Source of the DNA: Apiospora phragmitis
Taxonomy: Eukaryota; Ascomycota; Sordariomycetes; Amphisphaeriales; Apiosporaceae
NCBI GenBank assembly: GCA_038363925.1
Contig: JAQQWL010000008.1
Coordinates: forward strand, 2,232,001 to 2,296,000
Length of the DNA: 64,000 bases
Reading direction: 5' to 3'
The notes beneath the pieces are model-generated. The model had not been told where the DNA came from. It ran no database searches and saw nothing but the letters and a program-made list of their open reading frames with translations. Position numbers and translations under genes: made by a program. Shown one piece after another: positions 33,292 to 44,914 of this stretch; the stretch's first letter is position 1, and every line of letters starts with the position of its first letter.

Positions 33292-35008
33292 TCAAGCATC
33301 CGCCTTTTCTAGGCGTATGTAACACTGCTTTGGCTCCAGCGCAAACCTCTGCACCGCCTCGGTCCCGCACAACCCCTCGGGCGTGGGCAGCAGCTTAAAG
33401 TGCCACAAGATGAGGGCGAACTGCATCTTGAGCGTGACCATGGCAAGCTTCCGCCCGAAGCAGCCGCGCGGGCCCAGCCCGAACGCCAGCTGCGGCCCCG
33501 CCTGCGGATCGAACGACCCGTCGTCCACCCGGAGCCAGCGCTCGGGCCGAAACGCCGAGACGTCGCCGTCGTCCCAGACGCCCGTGAGCGATTTGCCCTC
33601 GCTGCGCCGTGCGCCGACGCTGCGGTCGGTGTCCGCGATCCGCAGGTTGGGCTTTAGGTAGCCGGGGCCGTTAGCCATCATGAAGACGTTGGTGCCCTTG
33701 GGGATGCGGCGGCCCAGGACCGTGGTGTCCTGCAGGGCCTCGCGCACCACGAAGGCGATAGTGTTGGCGTGCCGGAGGATCTCTTCGACGGCGGCATCGA
33801 GGTAGGGGATCTGCGTCTTGACCAGCTCCTCATAAGTAGGCGCTCGCCCCTCGCGCGCCGCCGCCGCGTAGCCCGTACGCAGCGCCGCGCGGAGCTTCTC
33901 CTGCTTCTCCTGGTTCTCGGTGAGGTACTTCAGCCCCCAGGCCACGGCCGTCGCCGAGGTGTCGTGGCCGGCCATCATGAAGCCGAAGAACTCGTCGGCG
34001 ATGGCGCGCTTGTAGTAGTCGTGGGGCCTCCCTTCCTTGGCGGCGACCTCCCGCTCGCGCAGCAGCACCGAGTGCAGCGCGCTCTGGGGCTGGATGATGC
34101 CCTGGCGGATGAACTGCTCCGACTCGCGCACCTTGTCGCGGATGTAGCCGTCCTTGACGGCCGTTGCTCGGATCATGTAGGGGGAGCTTGCGCAGGACCC
34201 AGGACGTCAGGACGGGCGCGGGGGAGAGCTGGGTGTCGGTGACGGAGTTGGCGAGCGTCAGGACGGACGAGAAGAGCACGGGCACTTTGCCTTCGGGGAA
34301 GGGCACCGGCTCGTCCGGGTTGCTTGAGAGCTCCGGAGCCCATTGCTCGACGGCTTCGAGGCGATGGATGGTGTTGCTGTCGGCCTCCGGCAGCCCGAAT
34401 GAGGAGGCAAAGATGCCATCCAATGCTGCGTAGGTGACGTCGTGATGTGCAGAGAAGGGGCGGCCTTGGGCAATCTCGCATTTGGCTTGCCAGAATTTGA
34501 TGAGTGTCAAGATACTTTTATACATCTCTGGGGCGCTGACGGTAGTGATGAATGTGGGTGCCATGAGGTGGTTGATGAGGTTCCTGTTATTCTTGAAGCG
34601 GGAATCGCTAGATAGGAACTGGATGTGCTGCTCGGGCAGAATGCCGCCAATAAGTTCGCCAAAGAAGCCGCTACGGTCGAACTCTTTGGTGCGCCGCAGG
34701 AGGATGTCTTGCGACTCCAGGGGATCCGTGAGGACGACCCAGGGCAGCGAGCCGGGCTTGACAAAAGCCTGCACGATGGGGCTCTGGTGCTGCTCGGTGA
34801 GCGACGTAAGCCAGCCGAAGACCTGTCTCGTCTTCATGACGAAGCCCATCATCTCGGGGATGTCGCCGAACAGCTTCGCGGCGCCGTCGCGGTTGTACGG
34901 GATGCCGACGAGCGGCTTCGGTCGGATCGCGCGCGACCCCAAGTAAGCCGCCACGGCAATGACGCTGAGGAGTACCATGCCTCCGGTGGAAGAAAATATG
35001 GCCCCCAT
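33292..35008 (-). CDS. Cytochrome P450 monooxygenase (P450-A)
   Basis: Membrane-anchored heme-thiolate oxygenase, presumably of the ER, using NADPH-P450 reductase. The N-terminal anchor is at about residues 8-25 (GGMVLLSVIAVAAYLG). The I-helix oxygen-binding motif AGHDTSAT is near residue 344, the ExxR motif is in EEILR, and the heme-binding loop FGLGPRGCFGRKLA has its Cys near 515. One exon, about 571 aa, long for a P450 because of extra sequence between the K-helix region and the heme loop. An extra base in a G run at 34180-34184 (C run on the coding strand) shifts the frame between LRKLP and MIRATAVKDG; both sides are conserved, so an indel error is likely. The subfamily cannot be named. 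With P450-B it flanks the 7TM gene, 5 kb from the terpene synthase. Confidence 0.9.
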
Positions 35009-36370
35009 TGCGTATGTTGTATCCCGAAACCGCTGCCGGCCGGTAACAGAGGAATAATTACCAAGAAACAGCCGAAGAAATGGAAAAAATGAAAAGTGAG
35101 AACTGATTATCGAACGTGAAGATTTAGCTAGAGGTTTCGTAGTCGAGTAGGAATCAACCTGAAATCAAATGGCTGCTACTCTGTTTTCGTGGCGTGTAGC
35201 ACTCACCATCCAGTTGGTGGGTATTGGAAAAGAAAGGTGCGAAACACTTCCTTACCCCCCTCCCCCCCCTCCATCGTCTCCTCTAGTTCGTGGCCTGTTC
35301 CCTTTTAGGGTTCGCTGTCATACAGTATGTAAAGTCACAAAGTCTGCAAGTTTATTGGACCCTGGAAGGAGTGCCAAGCTCCAATCGCATCTTGGCCATG
35401 CAGCGAAAGGTTTCCAAACGGTCACGCGCAGCAAGCTGCAGGTGATAGGTTACATTCTGCACACAATCTGCGGAATCATACGTTGTGGTGGCTCTGTATG
35501 CAGGTAGGGAAATTGTTGTTTTGTCTTACTCGTATATCGATCAATTACTTGCATTGTATACAGTGTTGGGCCATGGGGGTCGCAGATGGCCAGGGGTCTT
35601 CTCTGGGATTGTCAACGGCCCAATCGGATCCGTGGGGGCCTCATTGCGTTAGTGTTCCGATTCCGGGGCACAGGGTCTCATATCGGATCACTCTGCAGAC
35701 ACCCCCGCTGGATGTGCACAAATAGACGCCGTTACAGGCGGGGATAGCCCGGAACGTGGACATCTGGACCCGTAGTTAGTCTGTAGCCATCTAATAACGG
35801 CAATGTAGGACGAAATCACTTCCTCGTTGCTCGTTACAAATCCCGCAAAACTGATATAAGTTAAGCTAGCACACCAAACACTCAAGCCCCAAGGAGCTAT
35901 ACCATCCGGCTTTACATGTAGTCACATCGGTTTGAAAAGTAGGCCGCATATGTCGAGCTTGCGGCTGGTGCCAGGGAAACGGGTTACCATTCACGAATAC
36001 CTTGCATGAACTGATATTGCTGCTCGGGTCTCTGTGGGAAAATTCCCTTATTAGCAGTGGAGATGTTACTTAGAATGTTACAACCGGCATGTTCCTTGAT
36101 TCAAAGGAGTGCCGATCGAAGGCCAGCTTCATCTGCAGCCTTCGGAACTTCATAGCCGTCTCATACTTTCCTGGACTCCACCCAGGGACTATAGATAACA
36201 GTCACGGCTGTGCCAGTCTCTCTACCCTCTCATGGACTTGACATCAACGCTTACCTCGGACTCCTAGAGACTGGCTTCTCGAGTCCTCGCTCCTCAACCT
36301 TCCGTTATCTCCAACCCCGCCTTGCTCGCCAAGGCTCTTGCTTGCTTTTCTTCTGCTTCTTTCCGTCAAG
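35009..36370. other. Divergent intergenic region
   Basis: 1.36 kb between the starts of P450-A (-) and the 7TM gene (+). Short frames only; promoter region for both genes. No certain regulator site could be identified. Confidence 0.45.
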
Positions 36371-37594
36371 ATGGTCGATTCTATGGCTACGGCCATGACC
36401 TTCACCATGATCGTCTGCGGTGTGGTTACCTTGTTTTTCATGAGTGCGCGGTTTGCTGCGAAGGCGCTCGTGCATGCCAAGCTGGGGATCGATGACTATG
36501 TTCTGGCTCTCTCTTGGGTATGTGTTTTCTTTCTTTCATCGCGTCACGATGATACCATAAACCTTCCTCGTTGTGTAAGTGAATGATATAACGATCATCT
36601 AAAAAAAAAAGGCCCTCTTCATCGTCTTCATAGTCTTCTCCGTCTACACGACCGGCTACGGGCTGGGCTCACACTTGGACGCAAGCTTCGACATGACCAA
36701 GCTCCCCACGCTGTTGTTCCTGCTCCCGATTGGGCAGTTCTTCGCCGTGGTCGCCGTCGCCGTCTCCAAGTCCTCCTTCATCATCACCCTGCTCCGACTG
36801 GTCGAGGTTACGTGGCAAAAGGTGGCCCTGTGGTTCATGCTGGTCACTATTCTTCTGTCTATGGCCAGCATCTCCATCGTCCAGTTCTACCAGTGCGCCA
36901 CGCGCGACCAGCCCGACTGCGTCCCGAGTGACTCTGTCGTTGGCCTTGGTGTTTTCGCCGCCGGATACTCGGCCGTCATGGACTTGGTACTTACCGCATT
37001 CCCAAGTGTGGTCATTTGGGGACTGCAGATGAAGATTCGAGACAAGATTGGTATCATCCTGTCTATGAGCTTGGGTCTCGTGTAAGTATTACCGATTTTG
37101 CATTCTTTAAATGCCCATTGGCTAATGAATACCTCAATAGTGCGGGTGTGGTAGGTCTCTACAAGACCTCGACTATTCCTTACGTTTCCCGAAGCGCAGA
37201 CTTCGCCTACGGCACCTCCATTGTCCTGATCTGGCTGGTGGCCGAAGTGAGCGCGACCATCATCGCCGCCTCGATTCCCTTCTACCGCCCCTTTTTCCGC
37301 CGCAACAAGTCGAGCGGTAACAGCGCCGGCGGCGGCAACAGTGGCACCCCCAAGTCCCCGTCGGCGTCCTACGCGCTGGGCAACCGCAAGCGGGTCCGCG
37401 ATGGCCACAGCATGCTCGACAGCGGCGTGGACCACAAGGGTGCGTCCGATGCCAACAACGACAACAACAGCGACAAGGCCATCCTCGGAAAGGACCACGC
37501 TCGCATAATCCGCCAGACCAACATCTCGGTTAACTATCTGACGGACGAGGAGGCGAACTACTCGAGGGGACAACAGCACCATAACCAGTTCTAG
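36371..37594 (+). CDS. Seven-transmembrane fungal rhodopsin-domain (SAT4-like) protein
   Basis: Exons 36371-36517, 36612-37081 and 37141-37594 give 356 aa with consistent phases; acceptors are aaag and caatag. The protein has about seven hydrophobic helices (for example TMIVCGVVTLFFMSARFAAK, ALFIVFIVFSVYTTGYG, QFFAVVAVAVSKSSFIITLL) and the conserved acidic loop LGIDDYVLALSW typical of the fungal integral membrane 'rhodopsin domain' family related to SAT4 and Pth11-like receptors. No extracellular CFEM cysteine domain precedes helix 1. The cytosolic C-tail (about 100 residues) is Ser/Asn/Gly-rich. Ligand and role are unknown. The position between the two P450s puts it inside the presumed terpenoid cluster, where such proteins are sometimes found, but a direct link is not shown. 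Confidence 0.85.
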
Positions 37595-38489
37595 GAGAAG
37601 TCCGAACATGTAACTCTGTATTATGATATCATCTACTTCTACTGCGGCTCGTATAGTAATACTAGATGTAGCCTCTTCTTGTTATCAGCACATCAGCAAT
37701 ATAATCATGTTACAAATCAAAGAGTACCCCATCTCAACTGCCCATAACTACTAGTTTCATCCCCGGTGAACTCCTTACTGTGTGCTTGGTGACAATGTGT
37801 GGTTGTTAGTCTAAGCCCGCTCTGTCGGCGACTCCTCCAAGCAGAAGAGCCTGGGCCATTGAACAACAACAAGACAAGATCGATCCTACCAGGGCTGAGA
37901 GGATCGTGCCCCCCACCCCTCGGCGACCTGCCAAGGTTCGTGCCGCCGCCATCTCTGAGTCACTATCCTTACCCGGAACCCCATTATACCCATCAGGAAA
38001 CAGGATCAGCAGCTCCTCCTACTGGGCTTGTCAGCTTCTGTGGGACCCTACCCCTGAAACGGCTTCTTCCTTCTACCCACATCTCGGAGGAAAGCAAACC
38101 GCCTTTTCCGCCTACTCTAGCTTGCCTAGCTTTTCAAAGTTGCCTAATACAATGTAAAGACACGAGTGTGAAACTTGGTATTAGTAATTGCCAAACGTTT
38201 CGGGGCTGTCCCGTCATGTGAATATGCAAGCTCACAGCACGGTGCAGGAAACCGTTCCGAACTTGGATTACTGAGAACTGACAAAGAAGACGTGGACTTA
38301 TCATATGAAAATCAACATGCGTAATAAAACACCATGATGAGAATATGCAGGAACCAATCCATGTAGGTGATCCTAGTTTTCACACGACATATTTCCAAAC
38401 TCCACACCGAAACCATGGCGTTTGCCCCCATTCCCATGCATCTCGCCCTGCTAGCCATTTCCAAGTTTTGCCATATCCGCATGCTAGAA
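37595..38489. other. Convergent spacer
   Basis: 895 bp between the stops of the 7TM gene (+) and P450-B (-). Overlapping short frames near 37799-38221 look non-coding. Confidence 0.45.
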
Positions 38490-40217
38490 CTACGGTGCAG
38501 CCTGTAGAGTACACATCAAGGGCTTCTTCTCCCACAGAATGAAAGCCTTCTGCCCATTCCAACCCTCACTTTCCGGGCTGAGTCTCAAGTCGAAGTTAAA
38601 TAACACACGCGCCATGTTGTACCGCATCTCGTGCATAGCCAGGTTGCGGCCCAGGCAGTCCCGAGGGCCGTAGGCAAACGGCTGGCAACTCCCGCGTCGG
38701 TCGTCCTTGTACAGGGAGTCAGCGTCGCTGTCGGTGTCTCGGAGCCAGCGCTCGGGCGCGAACGTGTCCGGGTCCCTGAAGTTCAGCGGACTGCGGTAGG
38801 TCGCGTAGTGATGGACCGAGACGCGGGTACCGGGCGCAACCCACTGGCCGCCGATGTGTTCTCCCGCTTTGGCCACGACGCGCGGGACGCCCACCGGGAC
38901 GGGTGGGTAGAGTCGGAGGGCTTCCTGGATGCCTGTTGTCATTTGTCACCTATTAGTCGTTGGGGCTCACCTGGTATATGAGTGTAAGATTAATCAGGGT
39001 ACGTACAAGCATTCAGGTACTCGATGCCGGCCGTTCTTTGCAAAGTGACCTCTATTTCGTGTTTGAAGAGGGAGCGGATTTGCTTTGTCAGGATCGCCAA
39101 CTTCTCGGGATTGGCAAGTAGGTAGTAGGTCAAACCCGAGAGGGAGGTGCCTAAGTAGTCGTGATTGTCAGCATGGGAGACAGATGATGGGAGGAGAAGA
39201 AGTATGTTTCATTCGGTCCTACCTGTAGTCTCACTGCCTGCCAACATGAAAACATCCGCGTGGCAGTACATCTCCTCGAGGCTAAGCTGCTGGCTTCCCT
39301 TGGCCGCCATGACCATGGTCCAGATATCCGGCTCCTCGGCGCCCCGCTGGAGCCGCATGTCGACGCGGTCGGCCGAGTGCTTGAAGTGCGTGTACTTCAT
39401 GTCCCTGACGGACCGCGGCTCGAGCAGCCGGAACAGCGCGTGCAGCCAGGGGTAGTACTGGATGATCTGGGCCACCGGGATGACCTTGATCGAGTCGAAG
39501 ACGGCCTCGACCCAGCGCGAGTACTTCAAGCCGCGGAGCAGGCCGAGCGGCTGGCCGAACGTCAGGTCGCCCATGAAGTCGAACGTCGTGAACTGGAACA
39601 TCTGCACCATGTCGACGGTCCGGCCTTCGTTGGCGGCCTCGCCCAGCTTGGCGACCAGTAGCTCCACATGCTTACGCAGGACCGGCTCGTTGCTCTTCAG
39701 GGCGCGTTCCGAGAAGGCAGGTGCGAAGAGCTTCCGGAAGCGTCGATGATCTTCATGAGCAGGTGCACTGTTGATGCCGTATATGCCTGTCCCCAATGTT
39801 TCATTAGCCGCTTGGCCTGGTTTACTAATGTGAGGGGTTCTGTTTACCGTTGGCTGGCTCGACAAACCACTCTCGAGCCTTGGGGAGCTCCCGGCCACCC
39901 ATCTCGTGGCCGTGGATGGCCTTCCACTCCGCGCCACCCTGGTCGATGAAGCTCAGGTCGTTTGGGCTGTACCGCACCACCGGGCCGTACTTGGTATGCA
40001 AGTTGTGCATCCATAGCACCTGTTTGCCGGTGACGCAGGCAATCCAGAAGGGGATCCGGCTCGTTGCCGTCATGATCGGCCCTGGGTGGTTTGCCAATGG
40101 ATGCAGAGTCAATGCATAGATGATGCTACCGAGTTGGTAAACAAGAAATAGATTGGCTGCAGTTACGCAGATACTGCCAAGGCCGAGGCCACCGAGGTTC
40201 AAGCCCGATAACTCCAT
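38490..40217 (-). CDS. Cytochrome P450 monooxygenase (P450-B), intact
   Basis: Exons 40217-39848, 39786-39223, 39150-39007 and 38932-38490; every intron is GT-AG and all phases agree, giving 506 aa, the usual P450 size. The ATG at 40217 opens with a short lumenal part and a membrane anchor (ICVTAANLFLVYQLGSIIYA). The I-helix motif is AGSETTGTSLSG, split by an intron; ExxR is in EALRLYPPVP; PERF-type block is FAPERWLRD; the heme loop FAYGPRDCLGRNLA has its Cys near 452. It resembles fungal P450s that hydroxylate trichothecene-like and other terpenoid or polyketide scaffolds (isotrichodermin hydroxylase-like), which is family-level inference. It is divergently arranged with the terpene synthase, so the two may share a promoter region; this is the strongest candidate first oxidase of the pathway. 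Confidence 0.94.
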
Positions 40218-41597
40218 CTTGCTTAACTGTGCAGTAGAAAGGAGGAGTCTACTGTAGTCAAACGATCTGCTGAAAGTGCCTTTGCCGGCAAGTATCACTA
40301 CTCTTAAGACATGGTTAAAGTTTTGCACGTAGTATTTATGTCATCGCAACATCAATAAAAGAAACCACTTGGACTCAGATGAGTTTTGGTTTCGAGAGGA
40401 AGTTGATGGCAGAGGAACCAATCGTACGGTCGTTAACGAATGCCCGCATTTCAAATGCCGCCGTTAAAAGCAGACACGGACGGCCAGAATTGGCAAGTAT
40501 GGCGACGTCAAGCGTTCGTTAGAGGATCCAGTGCTTACGAGTTCCTCTCTGACATTTAATCAATCAATAAGCATATGTTCAATTCGGGCTTATGTTGCGA
40601 TAGTCGTGGGGCTGCATCGTTCACTGTTGGAGGTCCTGTTCCAAAGCAAGAGAAGCTTGCCCTAAGAACGGATTTTCCGCGGGGATATTTCTTGTTGGAA
40701 GTTGCTGATAAGTGATCAACGCACGAATTAGGTCCGGGGCCAACTCCCCGTCGATCAGCAAACCCCTTGCTAGCCTCGGGGCTCTTTCTGCATTAGGCCA
40801 GCTCTGCTATGCTCAGCGCAGCCAGGGGACCGCGAGTCACGTAACAGCTCCGTTCCACTGGGACCGATGTGTGTATGCTTTTGGAATATGATCAAATGCA
40901 GTTGACGTTTTAGCTTGCCCCCGGGTACGATGTCGATTTGCTTTTCGATATTCACCCGGCACATATTGTACAGATCTGAGACGTGCATTCTCGGCCAAGA
41001 TTCGGGAGACCCCTGTCTTTCTACTTACATAGCCTCTCTGTGTGGAAACGATACCCGGAATCCCTGCAATATGTACACAAATGGGTTCTAGATATGCCTG
41101 GTCCCTTATAAGCCTCTCCGCTGATATGACCGCAACCTGCTGTATGAACCAGATCACATCTGAGCACCCAGCCTGCATTGTGTCTCTAACAAAGGAAAAG
41201 CATGTGCCACTCGTTCCTGTCACATATAACATGTTCTATAATGATGCGTCATACCTTGTTCCTGGAGGTCTCGGGATATGGTAGATATGTACCCCCACAA
41301 GATGCACATGAGTGTCAACAAGATGGATGTTGGAGACATATCACAGACTGCCGTGGGTATCTCCCCTCCAGTGACGTATCGTGCCTCAGAAGCCGGTTAT
41401 CAAACCAGCCCGCGGGGAAACGGGTGGGTATCAAGATCGGAGTCGCAGCGTCAGGCCCGGCCGCTCCCGCACCGAGCCGCGTAGCAATGTCTCCGGCCTC
41501 GACCAATGTATTTATCAGTTTCGAGTCGCCCATCGTGTTCTTGGGGGAAAAAAAACTGTAACACGTACGACCCAGGCGACCTTACAGACACCATACC
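40218..41597. promoter_or_regulatory. Bidirectional promoter region of P450-B and terpene synthase
   Basis: 1.38 kb between two divergent start codons. A TATA-like ataaatac on the minus strand lies about 115 bp upstream of the P450-B ATG. Several CGG and CCG triplets occur (for example around 40475-40485 and 41455-41480), as recognised by Zn2Cys6 regulators, but I see no convincing repeated site and no regulator gene in the window. Confidence 0.4.
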
Positions 41598-42990
41598 ATG
41601 TATCTTCCTGAAGTCGGAATGATCAGTCAAAAGAGAATACGCTTGCCCGAGCTCGAGGCCCTCTGGAAATGGCCACGGCAGGTCAGTCCTCATCTGTCCG
41701 AGGTCGAGGAGGAATGTCTCGAGTGGAGCGCAAGTTTCAACGCGTTTGACGTCGAGACGCAGAAGCTTGTTCACGACAAAGGCAAGTTGAGTAAGTCTAC
41801 CCTTTCCCCCTCCCAATATGTAGATGTCGTGATATTTATCCTCTACTGACTTGTATCCATGGCTTCCAGACCTCCTGGCAGGGATGTGTTACGCTCGTAT
41901 GACAAAAGGTGAGACTTTCCCCTTTCCCTCACATCTTATTTGTTACAATACTGAGTTGCGGATATATCTTTAGAACAAGTTAGATCTGGGTGCGATCTGA
42001 TGCATTTGTTCTTCATGTTCGATGAGTACTCGGACAAGTCTGGACCGGAGGAAGTATGGAACCAGGCGCGGATCCAGATGGACGCCTTCGCAAACCCAGA
42101 TGCCCCAAGACCAGCCAGAGAGTGGGTGGGAGGGGAGTTCACGCGACAGTGAGTCGGCCAAACCAAGAAGTTACAGAAGAAGAGGGGTGCTAAGATCCGT
42201 CATCCGTCAGGTTCTGGAACCGCCTACCACGGGATGCTACGACGTCGTTCAAGAGGCGCTTTCTGGCGACATGGCTTGATTACGTCGAGTCCGTCGCGCG
42301 TCAGGCCGAGCTCAGGTCGCAGTCGCGCATCGTGGATTTGGCAACCTACTTTCCTATCCGGCGGCACACATCCGGCGCTCCTTCGACAATAGCGCTGTAT
42401 GAGCTGAACCTCGACATCCCCAATGCGGTACGGCGCCACAAGATTATAGTCGAGATGGAGACTCTTGCTGTTGATCTCATCGTAATCTCCAATGTGCTTT
42501 CCCACCCCCTCAACTCCTGTTTCTCTCTTTTGGTCTTCCCTGCATATACCCTGCCTGAGTTTTCGTCATTGAAATACGGCATGTCACAATTACTAATAGT
42601 TACATACAGGACGTACTCTCGTACAATAAGGAGCAGGCAGTGGGCGACGACGAGCACAACCTCATCACCATCATCATGCAGCAGTTCGGTCTGGGCGTGC
42701 AGGAAGCCTTCGACTACACCGGGGCGCTGAGCCGGATGAAGATGAAGCGGTTCTACGTCTTGTACCGCCGGCTCCCGCGGTGGATGGGACCGGTCGGCCT
42801 CGACGTGCAGAAGCTCGTCGACGGCATGGCCCAGTGCGTCAGCGGGGTCATGCATTGGAGCTACGAGAGCGAACGGTACTTTGGGAAGCGGGGGTTGGCC
42901 ATCAAGGGGTCTCGTACGTTCGGCCTCCTACCCAAGGTGTACGGGGACGGGCCTGTCGGATCGGTCAAGATAGACGATGCTAGGCTATGA
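41598..42990 (+). CDS. Class I sesquiterpene synthase, intact
   Basis: Ionises farnesyl diphosphate (probable substrate) and cyclises it. Exons 41598-41790, 41870-41908 (only 39 nt), 41974-42148, 42211-42493 and 42610-42990 give 356 aa with all phases consistent. Metal-binding motif 1 is FMFDEYSD (D94-E-x-x-D form); motif 2 is NDVLSYNKE (N230, S234, E238), split exactly between N and D by the last intron; the diphosphate sensor RY is at 319-320 (SERYFG). There is no signal peptide or fused prenyltransferase domain, so it is cytosolic. The length and the DExxD/NSE/RY set match ascomycete and basidiomycete sesquiterpene cyclases; product cannot be predicted. It is divergent from P450-B and convergent with the zinc alcohol dehydrogenase, forming the core of a biosynthetic cluster. 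Confidence 0.93.
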
Positions 42991-43604
42991 TTTTTGGGAC
43001 GGATATGTTGCCATTCACATCGAAATAAGAGTATTCTAGAAGAAACCGCGGACTTATTCTGAACTTCACCTCTAAAATTACGCGGTGGTGCGTTGCCTGA
43101 TTAATCTCAATGTATATCGCCCATGGTTATTATAGTTAGAAAAAATACAATGGCCGAACTGGGTTGTCACGATGGCTCAAGCGAGCAGAATCCTCAGCCA
43201 ACATTTCTAATGTATTTTCCCTTTGGCATCTGTCCGCCTGTATCCGGAGAGAAATACCCAACACCAAGCTTGGGGTGGCACAAAAGACAAGCTGGCAAGC
43301 TTGGCATTAATTTAGCCGCGGTGGTGGTCTAGAGTCACCAGTCAGGAAGTTCGGTTATTTTGAGACCATATGCGGCCTGTCGTCCAGACCATCAGGGGCT
43401 AAGAACAATGGCTTCCCGGCACAACTCTTAGGAATATACTCTTATCACGTTACCACGCAAGTTTACAGTTTCAAATCGAGTTATCCAGCATAGAAGTAAT
43501 CAGTTAAGCAAAAGGAGTACATATAAGTAATCAGTTAAGCAAAGAGAGAGACTTTTACCACACACGCATAGGTGGCCAGGTTTAGAACACGTTCCTCGCA
43601 TAGC
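42991..43604. other. Convergent spacer between terpene synthase and dehydrogenase
   Basis: Contains a short open frame (43123-43332) without recognisable features and the direct repeat at 43494-43543. Confidence 0.45.
43494..43543. repeat. 19-bp direct repeat, two copies
   Basis: The sequence aagtaatcagttaagcaaa occurs at 43494-43512 and again at 43525-43543, 12 bp apart, in the 3' flank of the dehydrogenase gene. Confidence 0.9.
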
Positions 43605-44914
43605 TCACAACGGCTGATTCAGTTTACGGCCGTATGGGGTGACCATGATCGACTTCAAGCCTCCTGGTACCTCGTGGTTGAACTGCTTTTCATATTCCTG
43701 GGGAGCATTCTCGAAATCGTCTGAATGATATGATCGTCAGCAGTACTTGGCTTTCAATTTGGAGAACGGCGCCCTGCTTACCGGTGTAGGTGAAAACGAA
43801 AGAGGGATCGTACTTCCCTTCCTTAACCAAGTTCAGAAGATATGGGTAGTACTCGGAAGAGTTAGCTGGCTGATCATCACGGGCGCCAGGATAGATTGAC
43901 GATAATAGCGTACCTGCTGCGCCATTAGTTGTCCACCACGTAGCGTGATGGTCTTCTCCATCAACATGCCAATCGGGAAATAGTTCGTGTTGAAGAAGAA
44001 GTCGCGAATCAACGCCATGTTGCCCCCCTTGCGCGTAGCCTTGATGATCTCGCTGACCGTATCAGCGCTGTCCCCCTCGAGCCTGGTCGCCCGCATGACC
44101 TTGTGCTTGGCCGAGTCGGTGGAGCGGAAGCCGCTCGCTTCGATGCCGCGATCGAGCCCGGGCGGCTCGACGGACAGGATATACTCGTCCGGCTTGAACT
44201 TGGTAGCGTCCACCGGAATCAGGCCAAACGACGCCGCCATCGCCAGCCGCTGGGGGTCCTTGTCGACCGCGTACACCTTCTTGGCGCCGCAGACCTCCTT
44301 GGACAGCTTCTGGATCGAGAGGCCGATGGGGCCGCAGCCCCAGACGCCGACGACGTCGCCTTCGCGTACTTCGGCCAGCTCGACGCCGTGCCAGGTCGTG
44401 TCGGTGACGTCGGCTAGGCCGAGGGCCTTCTTCGCGGGCAGGTCCTCGGGACAATGCAGGAGCACCAGATCGGCATTGGGCACGCGGCAGTATTCGGCCT
44501 GGTTGCCTGGATAGCCGCCAGTCAGGTGCGAGTAGCCGAATATTCCGGACAAGCGGTGGCCATACAGGGAGTCCATCTCCTTGGACGGGTTCGTCTTGTC
44601 GAAAGGGAGTATTCCTCCTTCTCGCAATAGAAGCACTCGCCACAAGCGATGACAGGGAGGATGATGACACGGTCCCCGGCTTTGAAGCCTGCGACCTTTT
44701 GTCCGACTTCCTCGACGTATCCGATCGCTTCATGGCCTAGGATGTCTCCTGATTGCATATACTTGTCCATCTCACCGCCGTACATATGCAAGTACGAGCC
44801 ACAGATACAGCAGTGTGTTACACGAACAATGGCATCTTTCGGGGCAGTGATGGTTGGCTTGGGGACCTCGCCGATCTTGATTGACTTCGAACCCATCCAT
44901 TGGGTTGCTCTCAT
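43605..44914 (-). CDS. Zinc-dependent alcohol dehydrogenase (MDR family, formaldehyde dehydrogenase-like)
   Basis: Medium-chain dehydrogenase likely oxidising an alcohol with NAD(P)+. Exons 44914-43914, 43869-43782 and 43720-43605; the first intron is only 44 nt. Length about 401 aa once one missing base is allowed for. Catalytic-zinc region: CCICGSYLHMYGG and GHEAIGYVEEVG; the usual Asp of GSDLH is Tyr here. Structural-zinc cysteines start CGECFYCEKEEYSL, and the frame breaks right at the fourth ligand (one base missing near 44600). The nucleotide-binding loop is GVWGCGPIGLSIQ, and TGGYPGNQAEYCRVP fits the formaldehyde dehydrogenase-like branch. Next to the terpene synthase (614 bp, tail to tail), it is a plausible tailoring enzyme. 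Confidence 0.88.

Noticed and set aside
43833..44645. A short stand-alone dehydrogenase
   Set aside because: It lacks the catalytic-zinc N-terminus, which lies directly upstream in another frame; both belong to one gene.
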